A stretch of 64,000 nucleotides of DNA from contig CM061139.1 in the NCBI GenBank assembly GCA_030789695.1, positions 106,800,837 through 106,864,836 of the forward strand. Reading direction: 5' to 3'. The translations under genes were made by a program, and so were the position numbers. A model generated the notes under the pieces. The model saw only the letters and a program-made list of their open reading frames with translations. It was not told the origin of the DNA and searched no databases. The stretch's first letter is position 1. Every line of letters begins with the position of its first letter. The DNA comes from Scilla litardierei (Eukaryota > Streptophyta > Magnoliopsida > Asparagales > Asparagaceae). Shown piece by piece: positions 32,081-43,426 of this stretch.

Positions 32081-33809
32081 TGTAGTGCCCTGTGGTAGCT
32101 ACTACACACGTACTAGAGGGGGGGTGAATAGTACTTAAAATAATCAAGATAGTTATTCCTAATTATTGTGCAAGAAACAAACGACAATGCGGAATTAAAC
32201 AACTATTAACAAGAAATAAACAACGCAAACAAAGTATGTTACTGGGTTCGGATCCACCCAAGTCTCCCCGACTTGTTCCCGGTGATCCTACGTCCCAACC
32301 ACCCGGATCCCCTCGGGATACTTGAGTTAGCAACCCTAACTCAAGATTTCCACTATGAAATACTTGTGAAAAACCTTCACAAGTCAAATCATACAAATGA
32401 CATGTGACTCCCACAAACCGGGATCACACCCTCTCTCACAACCGAGAGACACAATTCAAATACGATTGAAATGAAATAAACTCTTACCTTACAAAATCCT
32501 ATGCCTTGAGTATACTTACCAAATTAGGGCAATGATGGATTTTGAGGAGATAATGTCACCAAACCGAATCTCCACCAATAAGATCAGCGATCGAAGGCTA
32601 GGATGGAGGATGGTGACTTTGGATCAAGCTCTTGGCTTGGAAGGCTCACAATGGAGAGAATCTCTCTTGAGGAAATGGCTCAAAGAGTTGAGGGAGAGAT
32701 TCTTGTGAGGAAGAGAAAGCTTTAGAATGGAGTTGAATAGCTTCTCTTAGATTTCTCCAAATCTCTAAAATGGCAGCCTTGGATCTTATGAAAGAGCCCC
32801 TCCAACTATATATAGGATAGAGGAGAGAGAGAGAGAAAAACATTTCAAGAGAAACTCCAACGGCTCTTTTCTGAACCCAACTAGTCGGTCAAAGAACAAC
32901 CACCGACCGACTAGTTCATCAACTAGTCGGTCGGTCAATCAATGTAGACCGACTAATGGAAGAACAGCCAAGAAGTCGAAGTACAGGCAAAGACAACTAG
33001 TCGGTCTAAGAAGACTTTCCGACCGACTAGTTTCACAACTAGTCGGTCGGTGAATGATCTTTGACCGACTAACGTCGAAATAGAATAGGTTGACTTCAAG
33101 ATGACTTAGTCGGTTTAAGAACAAATGCTGACCGACTAGTTTCTCAACTAGGCGGTCGGTAAACATTCTTTGACCGACTAACTCGAAATAGTAGCTCAGG
33201 CTGAAAATGACTGTACACAACTAGTCGGTCTAAGAAGGATTGCTGACCGACTAGATCGTCATCTAGTTGGTCGGTGACTCTTCTTTGACCGACTAACTGT
33301 AGTCATAGAAAGAGCTGAATTAGAGAAGGCAAACTAGTCGGTTTAATTAGAGTTTCCGACCGACTGATCGTCATCTAGTAGGTTGGTGACTCTTCTTGAA
33401 CCAACTAACATGCACTCGAAGCCGAGGGAAGAAGCGATAGGCTTCGGGAAAGTTTCTAATGGCTTCTATGATAATCCTAGCTCTAAGATATGAGCAAAAT
33501 GAAGATTATAAAGTAAGTCCTACTCAAGGCTTAACATTCTAATCTATGAAGCTAGAAGACTATAAAATAAACCTTACGAGCCATCTTCAAAGCTTCAATC
33601 TTCATTCCTCTTGACTTCAATATTGCTCCTTGAGCTTCAACGAAGCTCCAGGCACACGATCATGCGTATTGAGAAGTCTTGAGACGTCGCTTTTGATGTA
33701 CGTGATATTTTGGCGACGATCTCCATAACTGTGCTCACAAATAAGTTAGTATACATTATTTATGTTTTCTCATCATCCAAAACCAAATCCGGGGAATCAT
33801 ATCACAATA
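32081..33809 (-). repeat. 5' LTR of Copia F
   Basis: The 1729-bp LTR is about 98% identical by eye to the copy at 27008. Its array lies at 32880-33408 and its TATA-like box at 32814-32807. GTGGC follows at 33810-33814, the second copy of the target duplication. Confidence 0.93.
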
Positions 33810-33814
33810 GTGGC

Positions 33815-36800
33815 GTGTATCGACATGCCCAGTTCCGGATTCGGGGGAGAAGAATTGTTCACGGAGCCCGGTCAGGAGAACCACCAGGCAGAGTCTGTTG
33901 GTTGCGTTGGACAGGGGCCGATCTATTCCTTACAGACTTTTATCGAGCATCCCGGATCTTGGGACAATGAGGAAGATGGGAGCAATGGTGGGGAATCATC
34001 GACCATTGAAACCTGTTTTCACGTCGAAGCTTTCTTCCCCGAGAATTACTATGTGCTTGAGAAAGACCCGGCGCCTTCCTCGGTTGCCCCCGTGATACCT
34101 TGCGAGGGTTTGCCACGTGGAACCACGGTTGGGAGTGAAGTTCCGAACACTAGCTTTCGAGAGATCCACGAAGAAGTCCTTTCACTAGAGGATGCTCAGC
34201 TTGAGAAGTATGCGTCGGGACCTCATGAAGTTGAGATGAAAGAGTTACCCCCGGGACTAAAGTATGAATATTTCGGGACGGGCTCGACCCTGCCGGTCAT
34301 AGTGAACTCCTCACTTCCTGAAGACCAGATGACCAAACTTCTTGGTGTTTTAAAAAGGTTTAAGGGCGTTTTTAGATATGCAATTGAAGATTTAAAAGGG
34401 GTTAGCTTAGGCCTCTGCTCACACAGGATACTGCTTGAGGATGAGCAAGCCTCCTCGATTGAGCCGCAGCAGAGGCTAAATCCCATAATGATGGAGGTGA
34501 TGAAAAAGGAGATTGTTTGGCTTCTACATGCCGGTATCATATACCTTATCTCCGATAGTCGCTGGGTTAGCCCGGTGCATGTCGTACCCAAGAAAGGAGG
34601 AATGACGGTGGTTCGCAACGAGAAGAACGAGCTCATACCTACGAGGACCGTCACAGGGTACCGAATGTGCATTGATTATAGAAAGCTGAACAAAGCCACG
34701 AGGAAGGATCACTACCCTCTCCCTTTCATTGATCAGATGCTTAAGAGGATGGCGAAGCACAACTACTTCTATTTCATGGACGGGTATTCCGGATTCCTTC
34801 AAATCCCTATTCATAACGATGACCAGGAGAAGACGACTTTCACTTGCCCATTTGGGACATATGCCTATAGAAGAATGCCGTTCGGACTTTGTATCGCCCC
34901 AGCTACATTCCAAAGACTCATGTCTGCTATCTTCTCCGACTACTCCCCGGATATCATGGAGGTTTTCATGGACGATTTTTCCGTCTATGGAACTGAGTTT
35001 AACTCATGCCTCAGCAATCTAACTAAAGTCCTGGAGAGATGTCAAGAAAAGGGACTAGTCCTGAACTGGGAGAAATGCCACTTCATGGTCCAAGAAGGAG
35101 TTGTGCTTGGACACGTCATCTCTTCGAGGGGAATCGAGGTTGATAAGGCAAAGGTTGAGGTGATTGAAAAGTTTCCACCACCACTCAATCTTCGAGGAGT
35201 CCGTGGTTTTTTAGGGCATGCGAGATTTTATCGCCGCTTCATAAAAGACTTCTCGAAGATTTCCATGCCCTTGACCCAACTCCTAGTGAAGGACGCGCCT
35301 TTCGTCTTCGACGAGGAGTGTATGGAAGCCTTCTGCCATCTGAAGCAAGCTTTGATTTCCCCGCCCGTAATACAGCCACCGGACTGGAATCTACCCTTCG
35401 AACTAATGTGCGACGCTAGTGATTATGCCGTTGGTGCCGTCTTGGGGCAGATGAAGGATAAAAATCTACATGTTATATATTATACGAGCAAGACCCTTGA
35501 CGCCGCCCAAAGAAATTATACTACCACGGAAAAAGAATTGCTAGCGGTCATCTACGCCATGGACAAGTTCCGGCAATATCTCGTTGGTGCTAAGGTGATC
35601 GTGCACACAGATCACGCGGCTCTCAAATACCTATTGAGCAAGAAGGAGGCTAAGCCACGGTTCATTAGATGGATTCTCCTCCTCCAGGAATTCGACCTGA
35701 AAATCAGAGACAAGAAGGGGGCAGAGAATGTCGTTGCTGATCACATGTCTAGAATGTCTACCCTCGATTTGAACGCTACTCCGGTCGATGATTCGCTCCC
35801 TGACGAGCATCTTTTCTTCGTCTCTTCCGCCTGGACCCCTTGGTACGCCGACATCGCAAATTATCTGGCTTGTGTCATCGTCCCCCACAATGTGAGCTAC
35901 CAGCAGAAGAAGAAATTCTTCCATGAGGTCTGCAAATTTTATTGGGACGACCCTCATGTGTACAAAACGTGCAATGATGGGGTGATACGAAGATGCATCC
36001 CTGAAACTGAAATGACCTCCATAATTTCCCATTGCCATGGTCAGCAATGTGGAGGGCATGCGAGCACCTATAAGACGACTGCGAAAATTCTCCAAAGCGG
36101 ATTCTATTGGCCAACCCTCTTCAAGGACACCCATGTTTATGTCCAAGCCTGTGACAAATGCCAAAGGACGGGGAATATCTCCAAGCGGAACGAGATGCCT
36201 CAGCACTACATCCTGGAGGTAGAGATCTTCGATGTGTGGGGAGTGGACTTCATGGGACCGTTCCCTTCCTCTTCTGGGAACCAGTATATCTTGGTAGCCG
36301 TGGACTACGTATCGAAGTGGGTTGAAGCGATAGCCAGTCCAACCAATGATTCCAGAGTGGTCGCCAAGTTCTTTAAAAACAATATCTTCCCACGGTTTGG
36401 TGTACCTCGAGTCCTGATCTGTGACGGAGGGAGCCACTTTATAGAGAAGAAATTCGAGGCTCTCTTGAAAAAGTACGGGGTACAACACCGAGTGGGGCGT
36501 GCCTACCACCCGTCGACTAGTGGCCAGGCGGAAATTTCTAACCGGGAAATCAAGAGCATACTAGAAAAGACGGTGGCCAACTCTAGGAAGGATTGGTCAT
36601 CAAAACTTCCTGACGCGCTTTGGGCTTACAGGACGGCATTTAAAACTCCGATTGGCACAACCCCTACCGGCTTGTCTACGGGAAGGCATGCCATCTGCCC
36701 ATGGAATTGGAACATAAGGCATTTTGGGTAATCAAGAACCTAAACTTCGACGCCAAGGAGGTTGGAGGGCACCGGCAGTTACAACTTAACGAGCTCGATG

Positions 36801-37144
36801 AGATCCGGCTCAATGCTTATGAAAATGCCCGGATTTACAAGGAGAAGCTGAAGCAGTGGCATGATAAGCGCATCCTGAAGAGGAAATTCAAGGAAGGAGA
36901 CTTAGTTCTCCTATTCAACTCAAAGCTGAAGCTTTTTCCTGGAAAGCTCAAGTCAAGGTGGACGGGACCTTTCCGCGTCACCAAGGTCTTCCCGCATGGG
37001 GCTATTAAGATAATGGGAAGAGATGAGCCATTCAAAGTCAACAGGAAGCACCTTAAACACTATGCGGTAGGAGAACTAGCATTCTCTCCGGTCAGATTCT
37101 CAGCGACCGACGACTCTTCCTCAAACCCTCCGGACCCTAATTGA
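33815..37144 (+). pseudogene. Pol of Athila E: RT, RNase H, integrase
   Basis: The frame enters from the nested insertion and runs through a linker (about 33815-34220) and an RT typical of Athila ([24 protein letters not shown] aspartates at 34971-34976). RNase H follows ([38 protein letters not shown]), then the integrase zinc finger (HCHGQ...CDKCQ) and the D-D-E core (GVDFMGPF near 36244; CDGGSHF near 36421; GQAEISN near 36530). A single-base frameshift near 36665 ends the main frame at 36731; the integrase C-terminus resumes in the next frame and ends at 37144. There is no protease motif and no gag. Apart from the shift the gene is well preserved. Confidence 0.9.
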
Positions 37145-37337
37145 CCACCATATGAGGCGTCGAGCAAACAACGTTAAACAAAAGCGCTTCATGGGAGGCA
37201 ACCCATGTTCTAAACTCTCACCCTTGTTTTTAGGCTCATTTTTAACTTGATTATTTCTATTTTAATAATTAAATTTAGCCGCGAGATCATCCGTTGAGAA
37301 ACTTAGGCCATTCGTGAATTTCTGCAGGAAACAAACC

Positions 37338-37704
37338 CTCACCTGATCGGGTGACTACTCAACCGATCGGGTGAGACGTATCAGACGATGGCCATATCTG
37401 CTCTCCTTGCGAACCGATCGGGTGAAGCATCACGTGACCGGGTGGCAGACCGTGCGAGAAGGGTCGAACTCTCGGGAAATTTAGGGGTTATATCAATCGA
37501 TCGGTTGAGTGAAGCCGATGTCGTGTGATCAACCGGGTGAAAAGTTACAGACTCGCGGGAAGAATTGAGAAGCGGTCAACTGATCGGGTGAAAACTCACC
37601 CGATCGATTCACCTGTAGCTGTTGGCCGACGGAAGATTTTCGAGACTTATCCACCCGATCGGGTGAATCCTCACCCGATCGGTTCGTTTTCGCCCCTATA
37701 AATA
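37338..37704 (+). promoter_or_regulatory. Internal U3-like array and TATA box upstream of the env-like ORF
   Basis: Boxes of the Athila LTR type (CCGATCGGGTGA and complements) recur here, ending in a tight pair at 37652-37684. TATAAATA follows at 37697-37704. The block CACCTGTAGC after one pair also occurs in the LTR array, so this looks like a copy of U3. It would drive a separate transcript for the ORF at 38187. Promoter activity is inferred. Confidence 0.7.
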
Positions 37705-38005
37705 TCCATGTCGCACGATTTCATCCACCCAACCCCCAAACTTCCATTCGCGCGATCTCTCTCCCTCCAACTACTGAATCGACCTCCTCCATCCACTCCA
37801 CTGCCCCTAGATCTTCATCCCCACTCATTCCCATACTCCCCCACCCTCGCCACCTCGCCATCAACAACATTCTCTCATCAAACATCCAAACCCTAACCCT
37901 AACCCCCAAATTTTCGAAAATTTCGATTCTTGTCGGATCAACGAGCGGCGGCTTCCCAAATTGCTTCCTTATATTGCATGGGGTCTTTCGGGTGCTTGAT
38001 CTTAT

Positions 38006-38079
38006 AACGTCGATGGGTAACCACTTTCCACTCTTCACATTACAACGTCGATGGGTAACCACTTTCCACTCTTCACATT
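38006..38079 (+). repeat. 36-nt tandem duplication in the env-like leader
   Basis: AACGTCGATGGGTAACC plus the next 19 bases are repeated exactly at 38006-38041 and 38044-38079. Each copy contains a splice-donor-like GGGTAACC. A polypyrimidine stretch ending ATAG at 38145 could be the acceptor just before the ATG at 38187. Confidence 0.8.
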
Positions 38080-38186
38080 TATTTCATTTTATGTAATGTC
38101 TTGAATTTGTGTTTGCACACTTTATCTGCTTCTTCATCTTCATAGACACCATATCCCGCTCCATCATCTTTCCCCTCGTCGTCACC

Positions 38187-39149
38187 ATGTCTGGGAAGGG
38201 AAAGGAAATAGCCTCGTCGTCATGCAGACATCCTCTTTACGGTCCCTTTTCCCCATCTTTCCTCGGCATAAACCCTTCATCCGAAGAGCAATCCGATCGC
38301 TTGCAAGCCCTCCTTCATCGCCCAATGCGACCTACTCTTTTCGCCGACTTCCCCACCCTACAATCTCTTGGACTATTTAGGGGCGTCTGTGCACTTTTTC
38401 GCTTCATAGGTTGTGATTATCTTCTGCGGACCCACACCAATACACGCAGGAATCTCACACTGGAGTTCCTCAGTTCTCTTGAAGTATCCGATCATGGTTT
38501 CACCTTCCAAGCCTTCAATTGTGATTTTTCCATGAGCTTCAACATGCTTAATGACATTCTATACTTTCCTCACCCCGATCGCCTTGTTGAATGCTCAACT
38601 CTTGATCGATCTGACATCTTTTCTCGCTTTCGGGCCGATGGCGCTTGGCAAAGATTCACCCGATATACCACCTTTCCAGCGGTAGCCCTCGCCTCCTACA
38701 TCATACACCCTTGCTACCGTTTTGCCCATTGCTTCCTTGCCAACACCATTTTCGCTCGCGTAGATGTATCCACGGTGTCTAGGGATGAGTTGCTCTTCCT
38801 CTATGCCATGTCCCATGACCGGATTCATGGCAATATCCCTTTACCCTTAAACATCGCTCATTGGATCATCCACAAGATCCTATCCGTTAGCCGTGCAGCT
38901 TCCGGTTCTATCTGCTGTGGGGGGATGGTCACTCTTATTGTCAGTTGTGTCTTGAGGATGCCGCCTGACCTCCCTATTGTCCCAGGACGTAGCCGTATCG
39001 ATCGCGACTACTTGATCTCTATCGGTATGCTTACTCCTTTTGGGGATGATCATGCAGCCTACCTCTATAGTCCGGCCTACACTCCTTTTGACATCCTCCC
39101 ACCCTCATCTCCGGAGCGTTTCCCCTTACAACTTACACACCTACCCTGA
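38187..39149 (+). CDS. ATHILA ORF / env-like position protein of element E
   Basis: An intact 320-codon frame starts at ATG 38187 (MSGKGKEIASS, good context CACCATG). An upstream in-frame ATG at 38109 is possible but would fall in the putative leader intron. The region FAD-FPTLQSL, TLEFLSSLEV and SFNMLNDIL resembles the ATHILA ORF family (Pfam PF03078), which in Athila elements lies between pol and the 3' LTR where retroviruses carry env. I see no clear signal peptide or furin site from the MSGKG start, only short hydrophobic stretches, so an envelope role is not supported by this sequence. The preserved frame and its own promoter-like region suggest it was under selection. Confidence 0.75.
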   Translation: MSGKGKEIASSSCRHPLYGPFSPSFLGINPSSEEQSDRLQALLHRPMRPTLFADFPTLQSLGLFRGVCALFRFIGCDYLLRTHTNTRRNLTLEFLSSLEVSDHGFTFQAFNCDFSMSFNMLNDILYFPHPDRLVECSTLDRSDIFSRFRADGAWQRFTRYTTFPAVALASYIIHPCYRFAHCFLANTIFARVDVSTVSRDELLFLYAMSHDRIHGNIPLPLNIAHWIIHKILSVSRAASGSICCGGMVTLIVSCVLRMPPDLPIVPGRSRIDRDYLISIGMLTPFGDDHAAYLYSPAYTPFDILPPSSPERFPLQLTHLP

Positions 39150-41046
39150 GAGTTCTACCCAGATCCTTGGTATGCTTCACTCGTTCACTTCCCACCCATG
39201 GATCCTCCCGATTGGCACCTGTGTGTCGGTCCACCCCGTCCCACCATCATTCACCATGATCCACCGATATATCCCGATCCTCCGGTAGTCCTGTATATTG
39301 CTCCTCCTTCTCCTATTCGCACACCCTCTCCTTCGTCCACGGAGGATTCCTTCTACCATTATTCACCACCCTCTTTGACGTCTCCTTACCATTCTACCGC
39401 AAGCGACTCCGATTGACCTCCCCCTTGCATATCTCTGCATTTTCATGATCACATCATATCGCTAGCACTGTCTCATCTAGCTTGGGGGAAGTCAAATCTT
39501 TACTGTGTGCTGTCGTGTGTCGTTTTTCTTTACGTGTTTGTTTATTTGTTGTGTCGTGTGATTTTCCTTTTTTCATTTATTTTATTCTCTGTTTATATGT
39601 CGTGTGGTGTGATTTTTATTTTTATTCTTATTTTCAGTTTCGTTTGTGTGATTTTCTTGTCTTTCGTGTCTTTTGTGTCTGTGCGTATTTCCCCCCCATA
39701 TTCATTGCCCTCCCGTATTTAATTCTATTGCATTGAGGGCAATGCAAGCTTCAGCTTGGGGGAGTCGCACTTTGTGCGTCATTTGAGTCTTTCTTTTTTG
39801 TTTTTGAGTCTTTTTCATCGTGTTTTATTTTTTATTTTCTTCTTTTCATCTCCTTCTCCTAGAGATGAACCCTATGATGAATTTCCACAAAATCACACAC
39901 ACCTAGCATGGCATCGATAATCACATTCACTAACCCTAGGATATCGAGTCCTCTTGCATTTCATGCATCGTGGGTCCACTTAGCTTTTTGTGAGTCGTGC
40001 GTCGTGCCTAGCTGTTGGGTGCGCTTCTACTTTGTGATTGTGTTTTATATATCTGTCCAGGAATGACCCCTAGATTATCATGCTTCGATTTGAATATGCG
40101 GTATTTGGTTCTCCTGTCTGCTTCTGCTTGATATATATATATCGTATACTTCATTTCGCATGTGCCGGGATTCCACAACTAAGGACTAGGATAATCCATT
40201 TAGCCCATGCTCTAATTAGCGAGAATAGTTTCCTTTGCCCAAGTGTTTAGATTCCGATTTCTTTTTTATTTTACTTGGTGCAAATCCCCTCGTTGTGTAC
40301 AGTTCTCCCACTTGGGAGAGTACACATGTATATATCCCAATATCCAAAAATCCAAAAAAAAGAGAAAAGAAAAACCCAGAAAAAGGAAAGAAAAGAAAAA
40401 AAGAAAAAAAATATGTATATCCAAAAATCCAAAAAAATACAAATACCCAAAACCCAAAAATTTCCAGTGTGAATATTTTTCCTATCTACCGAGAATAAAG
40501 GGAAGGCGAGAGTTTGCACCGAGTGTTCTACTCCACATCATCTCAACCCCCATCGTTTTCGAAAACACTTGGCTTAGGAACTTTTTAGCTATTATCTAGG
40601 CTATAGTGTGGTGATTTCCTTAACCCTAGTTGTGGAGTCCCTAACGCATGATATGTTTCGATTCTTGCTCTATTCTCATGCATGCTTGAGCTATATATTC
40701 ACCGCTTAATTCGAATCGTATCGATATTTGGGTCATTTCTTGGATTTGTGTATATCGAGCTTTATTGCACATCGTAGATAGTGACACCGACTGCTAGCAC
40801 ACGACCACACTCACTCGCGCTTCACCGCGTGGGCCCACGACACTTGTCTGGACTCGTATTCCTTGGTTTAGTGATGTGATTTGGCGTTTGCTTGCTTGGT
40901 GTGTCATGTTTGATTTTATTGGCCCTGACGGGCGATTTAGGATTTAGAGTTCTCTTCTTTCCCTCTTTATCTCTATTTTCTCCCTCCGACCTCCTACTCT
41001 CACTCGTCTTCCTCGAGGACGAGGAAGGGTTCAGCTTGGGGGATTT
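39150..41046 (+). other. 3' non-coding region of Athila E with repeated polypurine-like tracts
   Basis: About 1.9 kb, T-rich, with no supported gene. An A-rich stretch lies at 40330-40460 (AAGAAAAG, CCAAAAATCC words) and TATATATATATAT at about 40130-40142. The tract AGCTTGGGGGA occurs at 39479 and 39753 and again at 41033-41046 as the true polypurine tract next to the 3' LTR. Confidence 0.75.
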
Positions 41047-42634
41047 TGACGTGCGTTTATATTTCATATATTCACACACGTTTTCTTCTATGTTTTCCGC
41101 TATTTCCCGACGTCTTGTATTCGTTTTCTCGTGTTTTCTTGTTTTCTTTCACTTTTCCGTGTTTTTGTATGTTTGCAGGAGTTTGTCGGCGTAGGGGACA
41201 TAAAACGACGATATCATGAGTCCCTGGAGCAATGGGAGGAGTCACGCATGATCCAGGGGGTCAAACTACAAAGATCGCATCTTTCAGCCACTCACCCGAC
41301 CGGTTGGTCACTTCCAACCGATCGGGTGATGCACGCGTGCACCACCCGGACACAAGCTGGCGCGGTCAGGAAGTCAACCGGTCGGTTCAGAGACCGGTTC
41401 ACAACGCCCCAACTCTCTGGAATTTGATGCTGAATGCCAACCGATCGGGTGACCTTCACCCGATCGGTTCACCTGTAGCCAATTCTCCGAAGCCAAGACA
41501 CGAAGAGCTCAACCGACCGGTTCACCCGACAGCGGGAAGATCCAACCGGTCAGCTTCAACCCTCAACCGACCGTGCCATATGACCGGGTGAAGTCCCATG
41601 CTGAGCTGCCGAAGAATGAAACAGGTCACCCGATCGGTTGACTTTTCAACCGATCGGGTGATATCGTTTTCTATATATATGACCCCTAGGTTTTCCAGAA
41701 ACGAGAGTGGTTATTTTTTGATGTTTTTTCTCTCTCTTGACGGCTGTAATTTTTCAGATATTAGTAAGTTATCTGATCTTTGTTAAAATTTAATGTAGTG
41801 TTATTTGCATTGCTCTTACTACTTTTCAATCGCCTGATCATGTTTCTAACGGTCGATTTTGATTTAGATTTCTTTTTAGTAAATATATGTGAGTAGTTCC
41901 CAAATCTGGGATTTTGGTGGAAACCCCTTCATGGGTTCTCCCCGATGCGTCCATAGGACTATGAAATTGATAGGGATTAGGAATCTATCGGTTACGCGGG
42001 GTGTTTTATTGTCATCGGTGGGAAAAAGACCGCCTTTGACCGTTGGGCCAAGTGGGAATAAACTTGGCGGTTGACTCCCTAGCCATAGCTCACACCCTTA
42101 GCGTAGACGTCGAATCCTAGCGTACGGGAGCGGCAGGATGAGGCGTTGGGAGTTATCGTTGCGAGCTTAGTGCTCCCGGAGTCGGTCAGTGTTAATGGAC
42201 ATGGGAATGCCCACTGACCAAACCCGGGAAGTCTGGCGTATCATCCTGGGCACCGACCGGAATATCGGGCCCATGGGACGCTGTTACCACTCTTAGAGGC
42301 AACGTCTCACCATTAGACCCTAATTCCGATCGTTATCCTACCCGTAGGCTGTATCGGCGAGAATCGCACGATAGGGTAGAAACCAAAGTCCCGGGTTTTC
42401 CCTTTATATTGTTTATCCCTCGCATTCTATTTTCTGTGACAACCCATCATCCGATTCGGGCTAGCTCGCCCATGGGGTGAATCAGATCCTTCTTGACACA
42501 AGCACAACCACGCCTCCCTGAGTTCGACCCCCAAGCCACACTACAACACCGTACCTTGCGGTTATAAATATTTAAATCTCACGCCCCCAATTATATATTG
42601 CACACATCTGGCGCGCAAAACGCGGGGGACGTCA
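41047..42634 (+). repeat. 3' LTR of Athila E
   Basis: The 1588-bp partner of 24946-26525 has its box array at 41290-41662 and its TATA-like box at 41671-41680. GCAAC follows at 42635-42639, matching the left duplication. Confidence 0.93.
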
Positions 42635-43181
42635 GCAACATCTTGGGGGTGCCACGACTTCAGATTGGAAACTACATATTTCAAATCACATCTGACCAGC
42701 GCTGAACGACAGAGACAATGACATCTATACGAACTGAGATTTCCTGAACTCCTTACTTATTTATATACGTGTATTGGTGTGTTGATCTTTGTAGGTTACT
42801 TATTCATTCTTTTGGGGTCTTGTCTAGTCAGTGCTAGATAAGAGGGTCTTGACTAGTCGGGGCTAGTCAAGAGAGAGCTTTTACTGGGATTATTAGTGTT
42901 TAGCACTTTGGTGAGTTCGGTACGGGAACCTGGTGAGCGTAGAGTAGGTGCTCTAGCTTTTTTACAGTTGTACCAGTAACATTATTAATCTAGTATTTTC
43001 TTTGAGGCTAGAGTATGTCGTTGGGACGACCGAACCAGGGTAAATCTGCTGTGCACTCTGTGATTGCTTTTATTTACTCTACATTTGGCTATCTATGCTG
43101 AATAACTGCCTGTGTTTGCGAAGTATTTTTATTAGCCTATTCACCCCCCTCTAGGCTTAGAACCAGATCCAACACAGTGTT

Positions 43182-43425
43182 CCTTGGCACAAGCTGCTCT
43201 TCATTGGGATGCTAGAGTTGCAATCCACACGACCGTGTAGAGTATAATACAAGACCATGTAGAAGCTCAACTCCTGATCTCAACTCTTCAGCGCTTTCTT
43301 CCAGAAATTGTAGAGGGCTACTCCGAGCTCCTAAAAAACTGAAAAAATATGCATTGGACTCATGAGATGACACTCCATGATTCAGCATTGCTCCGAGCTC
43401 TGAGCTCCTATAATTTAATATGCAT
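43182..43425 (-). repeat. Athila-like LTR remnant I, right part
   Basis: It resumes after the solo LTR and its GTGTT duplication. The boxes ACACGACCGTGT and AAGACCATGT (43196-43252) match those left of the insertion at 23595-23800. The LTR terminus is not recognisable. It grades into the primer-site inverted repeat at 43427. Confidence 0.45.
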
Positions 43426-43426
43426 T

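Larger units (their letters stand above)
27008..33809 (-). mobile_element. Complete gag-only Copia element F (TR-GAG type)
   Basis: Two LTRs (27008-28737 and 32081-33809) flank a 3.3-kb internal region with a tRNA-iMet primer site, a 734-codon gag, about 1.1 kb without coding capacity and a polypurine tract. The duplication GTGGC (27003-27007 and 33810-33814) is exact. No protease, integrase or RT is present. This layout matches the non-autonomous class described in plants as terminal-repeat retrotransposons with GAG. By eye the LTRs differ at roughly 25-30 positions (about 98% identical), so insertion was recent. It is nested in Athila E. Confidence 0.92.
24946..42634 (+). mobile_element. 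Full-length Athila-lineage Gypsy element E (with nested F)
   Basis: It is flanked by exact GCAAC duplications (24941-24945 and 42635-42639). Two LTRs share TGACGTGCG...GACGTCA ends. It has a tRNA-Asp-type primer site, a tiny gag remnant, pol, an internal promoter-like array, an ATHILA/env-like ORF and a polypurine tract. Without the nested Copia F (27008-33809 plus one 5-bp copy) it is about 10.9 kb. It lies in a solo SIRE-like LTR. It lacks most of gag and all of protease, so it is non-autonomous. Confidence 0.92.
23822..43176 (+). repeat. Solo LTR of a SIRE-like Copia element (split by Athila E)
   Basis: The LTR starts TGATGATAAC (23822) and ends ATCCAACACA (43176), with identical GTGTT duplications at 23817-23821 and 43177-43181. 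It is interrupted by Athila E between 24946 and 42634; removing E and one duplication leaves about 1661 bp. The end region has CTATTCACCCCCCTCTAGGC, typical of SIRE/Maximus LTR ends. A TATA box lies at 24265-24272. A degenerate minisatellite fills 24345-24945. The flanking duplication without internal sequence shows it is a solo LTR. Confidence 0.88.

Noticed and set aside
33762..33815. ATG at 33762 as the start of the Athila pol
   Set aside because: These codons lie in the LTR of the nested Copia F. The Athila frame enters from the other side of the insertion.
37890..37912. Telomere-like CCCTAA repeats
   Set aside because: Only two or three units, in an element leader; too few for telomeric DNA.
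38187..39149. Calling this ORF a true envelope protein
   Set aside because: No convincing signal peptide, cleavage site or transmembrane anchor; only position and resemblance to the ATHILA ORF support the label.
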